The notes beneath the pieces are model-generated. The model was given only the letters and a program-made list of their open reading frames with translations. It did no database searches and was not told the DNA's origin. From contig CAJNOI010000019.1 of NCBI GenBank assembly GCA_905250115.1, forward strand, positions 792,042-856,041: a DNA stretch of 64,000 nucleotides, read 5' to 3'. Origin of the DNA: Adineta steineri. Its lineage: Eukaryota > Rotifera > Eurotatoria > Adinetida > Adinetidae. The translations under genes were made by a program, and so were the position numbers. Positions 38,146 to 49,299 of the stretch are shown piece after piece (the first letter of the stretch is position 1; each line of letters opens with the position of its first letter).

Positions 38146-39574
38146 TGTTTTGTATGAGAATAAAAGCAAATATATATATAAGAGTTACTGAATGATGAAA
38201 TGAAAGAGTAGTGATATTATTATTCTAGATTATTCAACAGCTGATTTATTTTTAAAAAGGATTTGCTAGTTATTCTGTCCATTTAATGAGTAATTGATAG
38301 AGGACGCTAGTAGAAAGTAAGGAAGAATATTTGACATTTTATTTTCAATAGAAAAAGTCTTTTCTCTTTCAAATAATCAAAACCAACGATTTCTAGTCAC
38401 TTTCATACTCGAAATAATTAAAAAATATTCAAATATATCTAATCTTGACATCGATTATAATTACAGATTCTAATGAGAAAACGGTAATACATTGCTTGGA
38501 AATTTTTACTTAATTTTTGATTTTCAACAGAACTATAAAATGATAGTACCTATTCATATGTATAAAATAGACTGATAGCAAATAATCTCTTTTCTGTTGC
38601 GGAGACGAAGTATACACTTTATATTAAAAGATTAAAAAGTGTATGAAATTTTCTGTTTTTGTTTTTGTTTCTATGGTAAACAAAATACTTTTTGGTTAAT
38701 TTTATTATTTCACCGATGAAATAGATATTCATTAATAAGGAATTTCTTAAAAAAAATATTTAATCTTGTTTATTTCAAACAGTTGAATTACTTAAAAAAT
38801 TTTGATTAAATATCATATTAGAGATAAACTGTTTTTTCTTGTATAAATAGTTCAATACACATATTATTGTATAATATTCATATATAATTAATGTCTTTTA
38901 ACACAGAATAACTCCTTAGATAAATGACTGTAATTTATTTTTATTTGAGTTGACTATGAACCTACGGTTAATCGAAATTTTCTGGGGTCACATACAATCA
39001 TCCTCCGATAATCGTTGTTGTATTGTATAATTTTTATTACTCGTACGATGTACGTCATCGATCATTCAAAGTATGGACATGGCGACCTTCAAAAAAAACA
39101 AATGATTGGTAATAGCAGAGTACTTTTATTTCATCGAGAACGATTAAAATAAGTCTGATCAATATTGACAAAAACGAATAAACATGCGTTACATTCGTTG
39201 TATAGACTGACATGTTGTTTGTATGTTTGTGTACAGCCTCTCAATGTGTCTTTTGTTTATTATATTATATGAAATAAGAGAGAGAAATGGTGATGTTTTT
39301 TTCTTCATGCGGGTTGTCTATCTGGTACGAACTAACTACAAGAAAAATTGGTGTGATTAACCGATCTAGGGATTTTTTATTAGTTTTATGGTGGTAATTT
39401 ACAGAAAAAAAATGTTTACATAATATATGCTTGAATGATTTAAAGGAGTTGCCGGTCCTATGATATGTTGGATTGACTATATATATACGGAGAAAAATCG
39501 ATAGTAATCACATTCATCGTTATCGATTCGATTAGATACTCATTTATTTAATCTATCAGTGATAATTTACAATC
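38146..39574. other. 1.4-kb intergenic region between divergent USP and EF-hand genes
   Basis: AT-rich, no gene recognised. It should contain both promoters. A TA-box-like TATATATATA lies at about 39478-39487, roughly 90 nt before the EF-hand start codon, and could be the core promoter of that gene. Confidence 0.45.
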
Positions 39575-41368
39575 ATGAGCTCCGATTATGCTCGCACAAT
39601 CTTCAATCAAGTTGATACCAACCGTGATGGTGCCATCGATAGAAATGAATTTCAACAATGGATCAGTAGTAACCGAGGTGGTGCTAGCTTTGATGGTGCA
39701 TCAGGCTATGGATCATCATCATTTGGTAGCTCTGGATTTGGCGCAGGTGCTGGTTTAGCTGGTGGTAACTATGGTAGTTCATCAAGCTATGAATCATCAG
39801 GCAACAGTGGATACGGTGCTAATGCTGGATTCGGTGCTTCTGCTGGATTTGGTGGTGCATCAAACTATGGATCATCATCATCAAACCAATCATCAAGTAA
39901 CGGACTTGGGAGTCAAACATACAGTTCACAAACAAATGTTCAAAGATATGCAACTGATGCTCAAGGACTCTTTCAAGATGCAAACCCACAAATCATCCGT
40001 CGCCCAGCTCCAGGTGGTGTTCAAACCTACACACAAAACATCAAAGTTCGCTTCCTTCAACCACCACCAATCCCACCACCAGGTGTAAGTTATTTCTTTT
40101 CAGTATTTTGAATTCTTTCATTACCTAAAAATTGTCTATTATATAGCCACTCATCATCAAAGAAGTTCGTGCACCTCAACCACCTCCACCACCACCTCTT
40201 CGCATTCGTCAACAAGCTCCATCTCTTCCTCAACCACCCCCACTCGTTCTTCGTGAAAGACCACCACAACCACCAGCTTCACTTGCTTCACAAACTGTCA
40301 TTCGTCGTTTAGCTGCTTTACCAGTTCCACCACGATCAGTCATCATTGAACGTATGCCACCCCTCCCACCTAAACCACGTACGTTATAATTGAAAGAAAA
40401 ATTCTTCATAAATTATATTTAATATTTTTATTCTATCTACAGGTGATGTCATCATCGAACGATGGGTTCCATATGGAGCACAAGCTAAACGTCGTACAAT
40501 TGTACAACGTGCACAAGCTGCTCAACAATATGCTAAACCACGTAATGTTATCATTCAATACGAACCCTCACAAGTACGTGTTGTTCGTCAATTCCAACGA
40601 CTCGGTGTTACCCAATCTAACCCACAAGCTTATGTTCAACAATATGGTGCTTCACTCCTTACTTCAGCCGTACTTTTACAACAAGCTCGTGCTGCTGGTG
40701 TCGTTGAAGACATCGTAAGTTTTTTTGATTTTTTTTAAGCTATTGAAAAACATTTATGATCGTATTTCAAATTTATTTAGTCACCTCCCGCTGTTGCTGG
40801 TGCTGCTGTTGGTTTCAGTGCTGCATCATATGGTCAAGAAAGCCAAAGTGCCCAAGCATCATCATCACGCTTTGAAAGCAACAGCTTCGGCTCAAATGCT
40901 GGTGCTAGCTTTGGTGGTGCTGGTGCTAGCTTCGGTGGTGCTAATGCTAGTTTTGGTGCTGATGCTGGTTTCAGTGGTGCTGGTGCTAGTTTTGGTGCTG
41001 ATGCCGGTTTCGGTGGTGCTAGCTTTGGCGGTGCTGATGCTGGTTTTGATGCTACTGGTGCTCGATCTTCATCATATGAATCATCAAGCAACGGTGGATT
41101 CGGTGCCGATGCCGGATTTGGTGGTGCTGCTGCTGGATTTGGTGCTGGTGCTGGTTTAGGTGGTGGATTTCAATCATCTTCCTCATCATTTGAATCGAAC
41201 TCTGTTGGTGGTGCCGGATTCTGTGGTGCTGGTGCTAGCTTTGGTGGTGCTAGTGCTGGAGGCAGTGGATTCGATGTTGTCGATGCTGCTTTCCGAAATG
41301 CTGATCAAGATCAAGATGGAAAACTTAACCGTGCTGAGTTTCTTCGTTTCGTTCAACAAGGTTTATAA
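39575..41368 (+). CDS. Low-complexity Gly/Ala/Ser-rich protein with an EF-hand at each end
   Basis: Exons 39575..40084, 40147..40378, 40443..40714 and 40781..41368, 533 residues. EF-hand 1 has loop DTNRDGAIDRNE at 14-25; EF-hand 2 has loop DQDQDGKLNRAE at 513-524, with good calcium ligands at positions 1, 3, 5 and 12 in both. Between them are GFGAxAGFGG repeats with Ser/Tyr (about 35-130), a Pro-rich core (PPPPPPLRIRQQ, VPPRSVIIERMPPLPPKPRD), a conserved-looking basic segment (VIIERWVPYGAQAKRRTIVQ, NVIIQYEPSQVRVVRQFQ), and a second GASFGGAGASFG array. The VIIER-type core recalls articulin/alveolin-like cytoskeletal proteins, but I cannot assign a family. A calcium-responsive structural or matrix protein is the best guess. 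No signal peptide or membrane helix is visible. Confidence 0.82.
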
Positions 41369-42057
41369 ACAAATAATCTTATACAATAACGGCATAGGAT
41401 GCAGTTCAAAACTGTATCCTAACCTTCTCATTTTAATCCGTACTTATTTAGTTAGTTTTTACGTTTAAGAACTTATTGTTCTCATACAATGATGACACAC
41501 GAAAATTATTTTTAGTGATTTCTTTCTTGATAAAATAAATAAAATTTTATAATTTACAAAACATAATTTTATTTTATAATAACCTTATTCACAATAATAT
41601 GATTAAGTTTTGATGCATTCATTATATTTTTTGTCAATATCCAATTTCTATTTGAACTTTATAGAAATAAATTTCTAATTATTAGAAAATATGAAAATTT
41701 TTTGATAAATAACATGTATATCTCTATGACATATTATCATTTTTCGTATGAGTTACACAAAAGGAAATAGAATTTTCGAGGTATTAGAAAGAAGATGTTT
41801 GTTAGTGAACTATTTTTTAATTTGTTACCAGAATGTATCTCGTTCAATATTAACTCAAAATTTTTCAGTTATAAATATCTACAGCTTTTTAATGTTTTTC
41901 AATAATCTGTTTAGATCAATTCAAAAGTACTGACAGAGATTATATCTGGTGATGAGTTAGTTCAAAGAACAAGAAAGAACAAGAAAAGAGATAATACCTG
42001 TAAACAAAAAACGACGCTCGTGATTTACCCCTCATCGTCTTCGTTCATCTCGATTTT
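41369..42057. other. 3' flank of the EF-hand gene
   Basis: AT-rich, with overlapping AATAAA signals at 41536-41545, about 170 nt after the stop codon. No other gene recognised; the stretch up to about 42000 is featureless. Confidence 0.5.
41536..41545 (+). terminator. Poly(A) signal of the EF-hand gene
   Basis: Two overlapping AATAAA hexamers (41536-41541 and 41540-41545) located 168 nt after the stop codon at 41366-41368, the expected distance for animal 3' processing. Confidence 0.5.
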
Positions 42058-42345
42058 CGATCAGGATGTACCAATTATGCGAAAATAACAGAAGAATCTT
42101 TTTGCGAGATGTTTATGGGTGATGGTAGAGCAAGAATTGACAATTTCAAAGATAATGAATGACCGATTTTACCAGCGGATGAAATTCTTAGACGTGCTCG
42201 AAATTCTCTCGGAATTAAAGGATATAATGTTCTTACTAGCAATTGTGAGCACTTTGCAACTGGATGTCGATACGGAAATCGATTGAGTGGTCAAGAAGAA
42301 GCTTTTTGGTCAACAGCAACATTTGGAATGTACCAGAGAAGATAA
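42058..42345 (+). pseudogene. Relic of an LRAT/NlpC-P60-domain protein
   Basis: One frame encodes NYAKITEESFCEMF, GDGRARIDNF, then ILPADEILRRARNSLG and LTSNCEHFATGCRYGNRLSG. The last block is the active-site region of the LRAT/H-rev107 family, whose Cys in NCEHF is the nucleophile for acyl transfer. The N-terminal part with the catalytic His is missing, and an in-frame TGA at 42160-42162 separates the two blocks. No start codon or splice sites rescue the front. Lipid-acyltransferase genes of this kind are multi-copy in rotifers, so this is likely a decaying paralogue. Confidence 0.65.
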
Positions 42346-43277
42346 ATGCAAGGCAACGCGTTCGCTAATAAGACTAAGTTCTTTTTTCTGTTAACAGTCG
42401 GTTAACTAAATCAAATTTTCTTTTTTTTATGTACACATCAGTGATTTTAAAAGTTTTATTTAGTTTTCCGAGATAAGTTCATTTATATTGTATATAAATA
42501 TTATCCTTTCTAAGTTTAATTGTATAATTCAATATTAGTTTTACGAAATAAATCATTGTTTATAATGGTTGAATCATATAATTTTCTGCAGTCTGTATAG
42601 AACAATACAATGATCGAAGTTGATGAATAGATTTAGTTTAGGATGGGTGGGTGTGGGTGTGTATTTTATCCATTTCTCACTCACACCCATACCTTGAAGA
42701 GATAACATTACTATTCAAATGGATCCTATTTTTCGTTCATCATAGTTGTAAAAACATAGATTAATACAAAATAAAATACGATCAACAAGAGAAATCGCCA
42801 GAATATGTGTATCATGTGTGCATATATATTAACAAAGACTCTAAAAAGAGAACCGATTCACGTTACATGTATAAAGATTGTGATGTGAGTCTTTGTGTGA
42901 CTATTTTCTTAGAGAACTATTCATACTTTGAGGAACGTTTATTTAATTAATGATTGAAAAATTATTCACGACAAATAATATTAAATAAAAAGAAAAGATA
43001 GGTGTAGACAACAAAGAAAATATTTACTAAGCGACAGAAATAAATATGAATGTTCAAGAAATTAGTGTGACAGTTAAGCTCTTGCAATGGTTGCAGCAAT
43101 GGTTTGTCGACTTCTTAATTATTATTGAACTCTCAATACTTTTAAATACAGTGCAGTTATATAGAGGATCAATGTTATTCGCACCGATCACTACTGTTGT
43201 TTATTTTTCAAAAACCTTTCATCATTAAAGAAAAAAGCGCAAAAATTTGAAATAACTGTTCTTTTCTTGTATTATTT
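42346..43277. other. Intergenic region with one foldback repeat
   Basis: Between the LRAT relic and the secreted-protein gene. It holds the foldback at 42640-42702 and no recognisable gene; an open frame at 43046 has no domain. Confidence 0.5.
42640..42702. repeat. Short G-rich foldback repeat (copy 3)
   Basis: Left arm GGATGGGTGGGTGTGGGTGT, a 15-20 nt AT-rich loop, right arm CTCACTCACACCCATACCTT. Read from the right, the arm is CAAGGTATGGGTGTGAGTGA, the same order of G-blocks as copies 1, 2 and 4. Confidence 0.6.
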
Positions 43278-43843
43278 TTACCGATTCCAACAGTTTGCAT
43301 CTTGATCATTAACATGTACCCAAAATCGTTTATCAGAAGATATATTTCCATATGAATAATAATTCCACCCACCTCCTCCATCATGAAATGTAGCTGTGCG
43401 CCATCCATTACCAAATATAACTCCACAAAATTCGTTTACTTCTGACAGATCTCGAAATACTGAGCCTCGAACTGAACTTGTCAAACGAATATGTCCTCGA
43501 TTCCAACCAAAAGAATAGTTCCATGTTACAGGAATTGTTGGCTGCGGACTATCGTCGTATTTGACACACAGAATTGGAAGTGACGTATCACAATTTGTAT
43601 CACCTGAATATGCATTGCATATCATTCCAGGTGGCTCTGGTACTCCTCCACCTCCCCCAGAACAACCAACCAAATCAACACCAAATGGTTCTAAATGTGT
43701 ATACTTTTTCCAGGTCATACCATTTCTACCTATATTAGAAATGAGATTTGCTGTATCAATTGCTAAACAAAATATTTTTGCTTACCAACAGAGCTCCAGG
43801 GCAAAGAAAACGCGATTATAATACAGATTATTATTTTCAACAT
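43278..43843 (-). CDS. Small secreted protein resembling a bacterial extracellular domain
   Basis: Exons 43786..43843 and 43278..43762, phase-1 intron of 23 nt by this model (very short), 180 residues. A signal peptide covers residues 1-19 (MLKIIICIIIAFSLPWSS). The mature part has a Gly/Pro segment (GCSGGGGGVPEPPGMICNAY), CDTSLPILCVKYD, and a C-terminal module with GVIFGNGWRTATFHDGGGGW, YSYGNI, and RFWVHVNDQDANCWNR. I recall this FGxGWRMAEFHDG...RFWVxINDQPANCW module mainly from bacterial secreted proteins, so horizontal acquisition is plausible; function unknown. Paired cysteines suit an extracellular location. The 23-nt intron is near the minimum, and the join needs RNA evidence; without it the second exon still forms a complete frame from an internal ATG at 43718. 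Confidence 0.68.
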
Positions 43844-44211
43844 GATTTTAACATATCAGAGAAGTATAATGAAAAGAACAGACCTTTTAAAGGCTTTAAC
43901 TGCAGGAGTCACAGTTCCCACGAAATTTCAAAAAAAGTGTGTTACGTGTTCTCATATGCATCATAATTTCTTAGAAAAGGTTTCTCCTCGATGATATGTC
44001 TCAAGCTTACTATTATTTAGTGTCATATTTTAGCGTTCTCATAACACATCTGTTTTATGAAGAGTGTCTCTTCTCTTCTTCACTCGATGTAATCCTTATA
44101 CGCCTTTTTTTCATGCACATAGATATTCAAATATTGTTTTGTGCGGAATAGTTAAGATATTATTAATGATTTATTTATAATGAAATCTTTGAATATTGAT
44201 AAAAACATCTT
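43844..44211. other. Spacer between secreted-protein gene and TPR relic
   Basis: 368 nt, AT-rich, no feature recognised. Confidence 0.5.
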
Positions 44212-46227
44212 TTATAGTTTCTTTTTTACTATCTCGATGCTGTCTCGTACATCTCCAAGGTGATGATGGTTAGGTAACATTGTATGTATTCCAATGTCTA
44301 AAGCGCGTTGATAATGTGAACGAGCTTCCGAGTACTTTCCCATATTTTCATATACCAAATTGATACTGTTGTAGGAAGTAACCACAGCAAAGTGAGTCGA
44401 AGGAAGAGTCTTTGTTGGATTTCTAGTGCTTTTTTGTAAAACGAAAGTGCTTTTGAATAGTCGCACAGATTGTAATACACTCTACCAATATTATTGTAAG
44501 AAACAGCCAAACTTGAATGGTCTATAGGAACTGTGGTTTGTCGGATTACAAGTGCTTTTTTTATAATAGGTGAGTGCTTAGGAGTACTCGCCCTGATAAT
44601 GGTAAACTCCCCTGATGTTATTGTAAGAAATAGTGATATGAGGATGATCTGGTGGAAAAGCTTTTAGACGAATTTCAAGTGCTTTTTTATAATACGGAAG
44701 AGCTTTCGAGCGATGAGCCATCTTTGTATACACCAAGCCGATGTCGTTATAAGAAGTAGTCAATTCTGGATGATGTGACGGAAGAGATTTTTGATAAATT
44801 CCAAGTGCTGTTTCACATAATGAAAGAGCTTTCGAATATTCACTCGTTTGGGAATACACTGAAACGATGTTTCTGTAAGTACCAGCCAAACTAGGATGAT
44901 TTGGAGGAAGTATTTTCTTATTAATTTCAAATGCTTTTTCATAAAACGAAAGTGCTTCTGAGTATTCACCTCTACTATAGTACACGTTTCTATTGATCTT
45001 GTAAAGTATATCCCAACCAGAATGATTTGGTGGCAATATGTTTTGATGAATTTCAAGTGCTTTTTCAAAAACTAGAAGTGCTTTCGCATGCTCACCCACT
45101 GTGTTAAGCACATTAGCAATAATGATGTACGAAGCGACCACCTCAAAATAGTTCGAAGACAATGTTTTTTCAGAGGTTTTCAATACTCGCTCGTAAAACG
45201 ACAGGGTTTTCGAGTATTTGCCCATATTTTATTACACCAAACCGATGTTGTTATAAAGAGTAACTAATAAAGAATGAGTTGAAGATAGAGTTTTTCTACG
45301 AATTCTAAGTGCTTCTTTATGAAACGAAAGTGCCTTCGAGTACTCGCCCATGTTGTCATATACTAAACCGATGTTGTCGTAAGAAGCAGCTAAATTTAGA
45401 TGATTTGGAGAAAAAATCTTCTGATAAATTTCAAGTGCCATTTTCGACAACAAAAGTGCTTTTGAGTGCTAACTTATTGTCGTCTATACGGAAGCCATAT
45501 TGTTGTAAGAAGCAGCCAAATTAGGATGATTTCGCGAAAAACATTTTTTGGAGATTTCAAGCGCTTGTTTGAAAGACGAAAGTGCTTTGGTATATTCTCC
45601 CATTTCTTACTACACTTCACCAATAGTATTGTAAGACGAAATTAGATCAGGGTGATTTTTTGAAAGTATTTTTTGTCAGATTTTAATTGATTTTCCATGA
45701 AATGAAACTGCTTTCGAATACTCTCCCATTCGAAAATATACTGAAGCGATGTTGTTGTAAAAAATACCCAAAGTTGGATGATTTGGTGGAAGAATTTCTC
45801 TATCAATTTCAAGAGCGCGTCCAAAAAAGTAAAGAGCTTTCGCGTATTCTCGCATTTTATTATAGACTAAAGCGATGTTATTGTAAGTAACATCGACGTT
45901 TGAATGATCTGAAGAACCATTTTCTCTTTCGATTTCAAGAACTTTTTCAAGAAATGAAAGTGCTTTTGCGTACTCCCCTATTTTATCGTACACCAAACCT
46001 ATATTGTTGTAAGAAACAAATAAATTTGAGTCGGTTGGAGAGAGAATTTTCTGCTTGATTTCAATTGATTGTTTATAAAAGTCAATAGCTTCAGAATATA
46101 GTCCTTGTTCATCATTAATTAAGCCAAGCATATGATATAAATGTGCTTCTTCATTTTCATCAGTTATCTGTTCAAGCAGTACGTTATATAACTGTTGAGC
46201 TTTATTAAAATGACTTAGTTTTATCAT
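44212..46227 (-). pseudogene. Decayed kinesin-light-chain-like TPR array
   Basis: An intronless stretch of about 2 kb encodes some fifteen 42-residue tetratricopeptide repeats of the type YNNIGLVYDNMGEYSKALSF and LEIxxKxLPPNHPxLA. The first block, 45676-46227, reads openly for 183 residues from a Met; then the same reading frame or its neighbours continue through several in-frame stops (for example after KSIKI near 45676, around 45606-45612, 45470 and 45231) and at least one frame change near 44510. Repeats on both sides of each break remain well conserved, so decay is recent. In bdelloids such arrays are abundant and often follow an ADP-ribosyltransferase domain; no such domain is seen here because the 5' side meets a foldback repeat at 46246. 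Probably a non-functional paralogue. Confidence 0.75.
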
Positions 46228-46245
46228 CAGTTTACTAAGTCGATA

Positions 46246-46367
46246 TCATCCTTTGAGGGTGTGGGTGTGAGTGAGTTTGGTAGTGTAGGTAGGTATGAGT
46301 GTGGATAAAAGATGAACTGTATATTCATAGCTACATACCCACACCCACACCCACACCCTCGAGATGG
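46246..46367. repeat. G-rich foldback repeat (copy 4, longest arms)
   Basis: Left arm CATCCTTTGAGGGTGTGGGT followed by GTGAGTGAG; right arm, on the minus strand, CATCTCGAGGGTGTGGGTGT then GGGTGTGGGTATG. The loop is about 60 nt. The GGGTGT units match the telomere-like TGTGGG repeat remembered for bdelloids. It lies between the TPR relic and the glycosyltransferase relic. Confidence 0.68.
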
Positions 46368-46461
46368 TCCTTTGATTTTCAATAGTCAATAATCGATAGA
46401 AAATAAAGTATAAAATTAGATTAAAAATTTTCATACACATATGAGTATTTATATTTTAGGC

Positions 46462-46938
46462 GAAAGATATCGCCGATTGACTTAATAAAGAACCTATTGC
46501 TTCAGTCATTTATATTGCTTTGGGTTCAATTGTTCGTTTATCATCAAATGATATTGATATCGTTATTGGTACACTACTAGATCAGTCATTTATCTGGTCA
46601 TTAAAAACAAAAAACATCCTTTCCATCTTTATTAAACAATCTTCATCCTAATCAGCAGTTTGTTCTTGAATGAATTTCACAATGTGCTATATTGTCACAT
46701 CCTTCGATAGCATTTTTCTTTTTGATTTGATAATGTTTTACAAGTTATTGGAATCGGTATGGCTCATCAAATTTCAGACGATCTTCAAGATGATATTAAA
46801 CATATATTTAATATGAATAAAGATAAAGAAGTTCAACAAATAGTTATTCAAACTCGAGAAAATACATCAAAGGAATACTTCAAAGATGAAACATTAAAAC
46901 AAGATACATAAGAATTAATTCAAACAACAACTAATTGA
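46462..46938 (+). pseudogene. Relic of a UDP-glycosyltransferase (GT1)
   Basis: The first block encodes SVIYIALGSIVRLSSNDIDI and LLDQSFIWSLKTK, the start of the nucleotide-binding domain of GT1 enzymes (VIYVSFGS...). A second frame gives SQCAILSHPSIAFF, corresponding to the APQxxILxHPS part of the signature; the HGGxNS core that should follow is deleted. A third block, GIGMAHQISDDLQDDIKHIF through QTRENTSKEYFKDE, matches the C-terminal helix region. So one internal deletion and at least two frame changes are present. GT1 genes are expanded in bdelloids and some are of foreign origin; this copy cannot act. Confidence 0.7.
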
Positions 46939-46939
46939 T

Positions 46940-47428
46940 TTATAATCCGATTTTAATTAAAAGTTTTTGCCCATTAGCATTGAATAATAAATAACCATTT
47001 ATTAAACTTCCTAATAGTCCAGCAACAAAACCTTTTGAAAGAAAAAATACAGGATATTTTATTGCACCATAATAATCAAAATGATGATCTAATCGAAAAC
47101 ATAATACATTACATGTACCAAAAACAATAAGACCTAAAATCAATGTACCAAATATTGCTTTAGAATTAAAATATCGATCAGTAATAAATATATTTATTAA
47201 TGTTCCCATTGTTGAACCCATTCCAATACCACAAAAAAATAATGTCCAAAGTATTTTGTAAAAAATATCTTTAAATCCAGAAAAAAAACAAATACTAATG
47301 AATAAAAATATTAATTCAGCGCCGATAGATGATCCAATAAATAACTTCATTGGTCGAAGATAATATTGTCGCCTTTTTTGTGCTGATATTATTGTTGATG
47401 ATGATGAGTCTTGTTCAGTTTGTTCCAT
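46940..47428 (-). CDS. Four-transmembrane protein of unknown function
   Basis: A single exon of 162 residues from the ATG at 47426-47428; an AG acceptor lies 15 nt upstream (at 47440), so a 5' non-coding exon is possible. After a polar start (MEQTEQDSSSSTIISAQKRR) come four hydrophobic segments at about residues 30-52, 60-84, 94-115 and 128-150, with Gly-rich helices (GIGMGSTMGT, GFVAGLLGSLING). I recognise no family. Small Gly-rich helices suggest a pore, a transporter fragment or a tetraspan adaptor, none of which can be chosen. Its 3' end touches the GT1 relic within 2 nt on the opposite strand. Confidence 0.6.
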   Translation of the reverse strand: MEQTEQDSSSSTIISAQKRRQYYLRPMKLFIGSSIGAELIFLFISICFFSGFKDIFYKILWTLFFCGIGMGSTMGTLINIFITDRYFNSKAIFGTLILGLIVFGTCNVLCFRLDHHFDYYGAIKYPVFFLSKGFVAGLLGSLINGYLLFNANGQKLLIKIGL

Positions 47429-49299
47429 TATTTTAAAATCTGCCAAAAAAAAAGAAAGAATAGTAGTCTGTATAAAGTTTTCCGTTGTTTATATAGATCT
47501 AGAATTTCAGAAGAAATTCATACTATTATGGAGGTTACCATTCTACGGTATATCCATATCAACATGTGAATAGAAAAAATGGACACTCAGTCAATAAATT
47601 TTTTCATTTCATCCTAAACTGAAAGCGAGTTGTGTATTGTGTTAATCGTACTACTTTGCATTGTTTTTATTAGAATTCTTATAAGCGAGTACGATGTGAC
47701 GAATGAAACAGCAGCTCAAAAGTTTATCCCTTTGATTTTAACTTTTTCAAGTGTAAAATGATAAGTATACGGAGCCTATACGACATAAGAATAACTGAAT
47801 TGAAAGAAGAAAGAAAAGGAAAACATGTGTTATATTTTCACAAAAGAGAGAAAATATTCTTGTTTGAATCTCTCCTTTCTGCATACACATATAGGTCAGA
47901 GAAAAAAAAACAGCACGCACTATGACATGTGCATAAGTTAAAAGGAGTACCAATAAAAAAAGACTCTCACACATAAAGTATTCTAGATAATTACATTACT
48001 AATACGCATAGATTTTTCTTTCAATATTAACACAAAATACAAAACACTATGTATACGAGTGATTAAAAACGTTAGAAAATGAAATTTTTGTGTTATGTCA
48101 GATTTGAAGGGTGGGTGTCGGTGTGAATGGGAATTCGTCTTTTCTTTACCTACACCATTCGATAGAGAATTAACTGTTGCATCAAACTCAACCGTTTCTC
48201 GAGCCAACACAAGTTCCTAGGCGAGTCCAGATAAAACGTACTCGAACATGATGCTAACTTTTCTCTTGTAGATATAATATAAACATGATTACTTTTATTG
48301 TTTTTTGTCTTTCCCTTCACTTTTTATTAACACATTTGCTTTTCAAAATAAAATATTACAAATGTTCATCAAATGAATGAATTATAATAGTTTAAAATTA
48401 AAATACATACTATGTATTAATTCAATTAATTTAGATGGTCTTCTATAAATAAAGTACAAGAGATAAAAATACTTAGTAGCCTTCATGATCTACAACGGCA
48501 ATCTGTTCATCAGTATGCTACAAAGCTACTTCCACAGTATCATACGATTTCATTTAGTAATTTCAAAAAAATAACATGACTAAGTGCAACAGTACTATTG
48601 AACGGATACAAAACTACTTTGATAACAGAATTTTTCTAGTTACAAGGTAGTTTCTTACCGAACTTTCTTATCTTTGAATAAATTCCTGATGATTCAGCTA
48701 TTCAACTACAATGCCTTCAGAGATTCCGCAAAACCAAAACAATCATACTTGATTCAGCAGTATTGAACATAAAATCAATCTGAGTTCAGCATTAATCCAT
48801 ATCGTACAATTTACGATTCAGCGTTAACGAAGAAAATATTTCTGATTCAATATCATGAGGCATGACCCTTTGTTTTTCGGTACTAAAAAGAACATTTCAA
48901 ACATTTACTATTATCACATAGAACCTACCATCGTTCGTTATAATTCCCAAACAATCTTTTAGAGTTCTGCTATTATCATACAAAACTTTTTCAGACTTAG
49001 CCCTCCTGAAACGAATCGTTGAGAGTTATAATATTGTTATACAAAGCATCCGCTTAGTTTTACATGCGCTATACACTCATCCAGTTATTCCGTAAAAGTT
49101 CTATTTTTTAAGAATTCCATCATCCACCTCGCCAAAAATCAAAAGTGCTTAACAAAATATTTTCATCACAATACAAGATTACGTTTAAAAGCAACCAATT
49201 TTATTTTCTAGTTCTGTCAAAATTATAACAGAAAAAAAGTACTTCCATGAATCATTACCACCGATTTATTCTTCATCGAAATAAATTTAACATTACGAT
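47429..49299. other. 1.9-kb intergenic region
   Basis: Nothing firm. A G-rich patch at about 48107-48165 (GGGTGGGTGTCGGTGTG with CCTACACC downstream) looks like a degraded foldback. From 48480 to 49250 the DNA is slightly less AT-rich and recalls degenerate coding or repeat DNA (short recurrences of ATTCAGC and ACTTCC), but no frame holds together. Confidence 0.45.

Noticed and set aside
40725-41159. Leu/Val-rich and Lys/Pro-rich frames over the EF-hand gene
   Set aside because: Shifted reading of the Gly-Ala repeats; the frame ending in a perfect EF-hand is the real one.
48480-49250. Degraded gene or repeat array
   Set aside because: Short recurring words (ATTCAGC, ACTTCC) are visible but no frame, period or similarity holds over more than about 30 nt.
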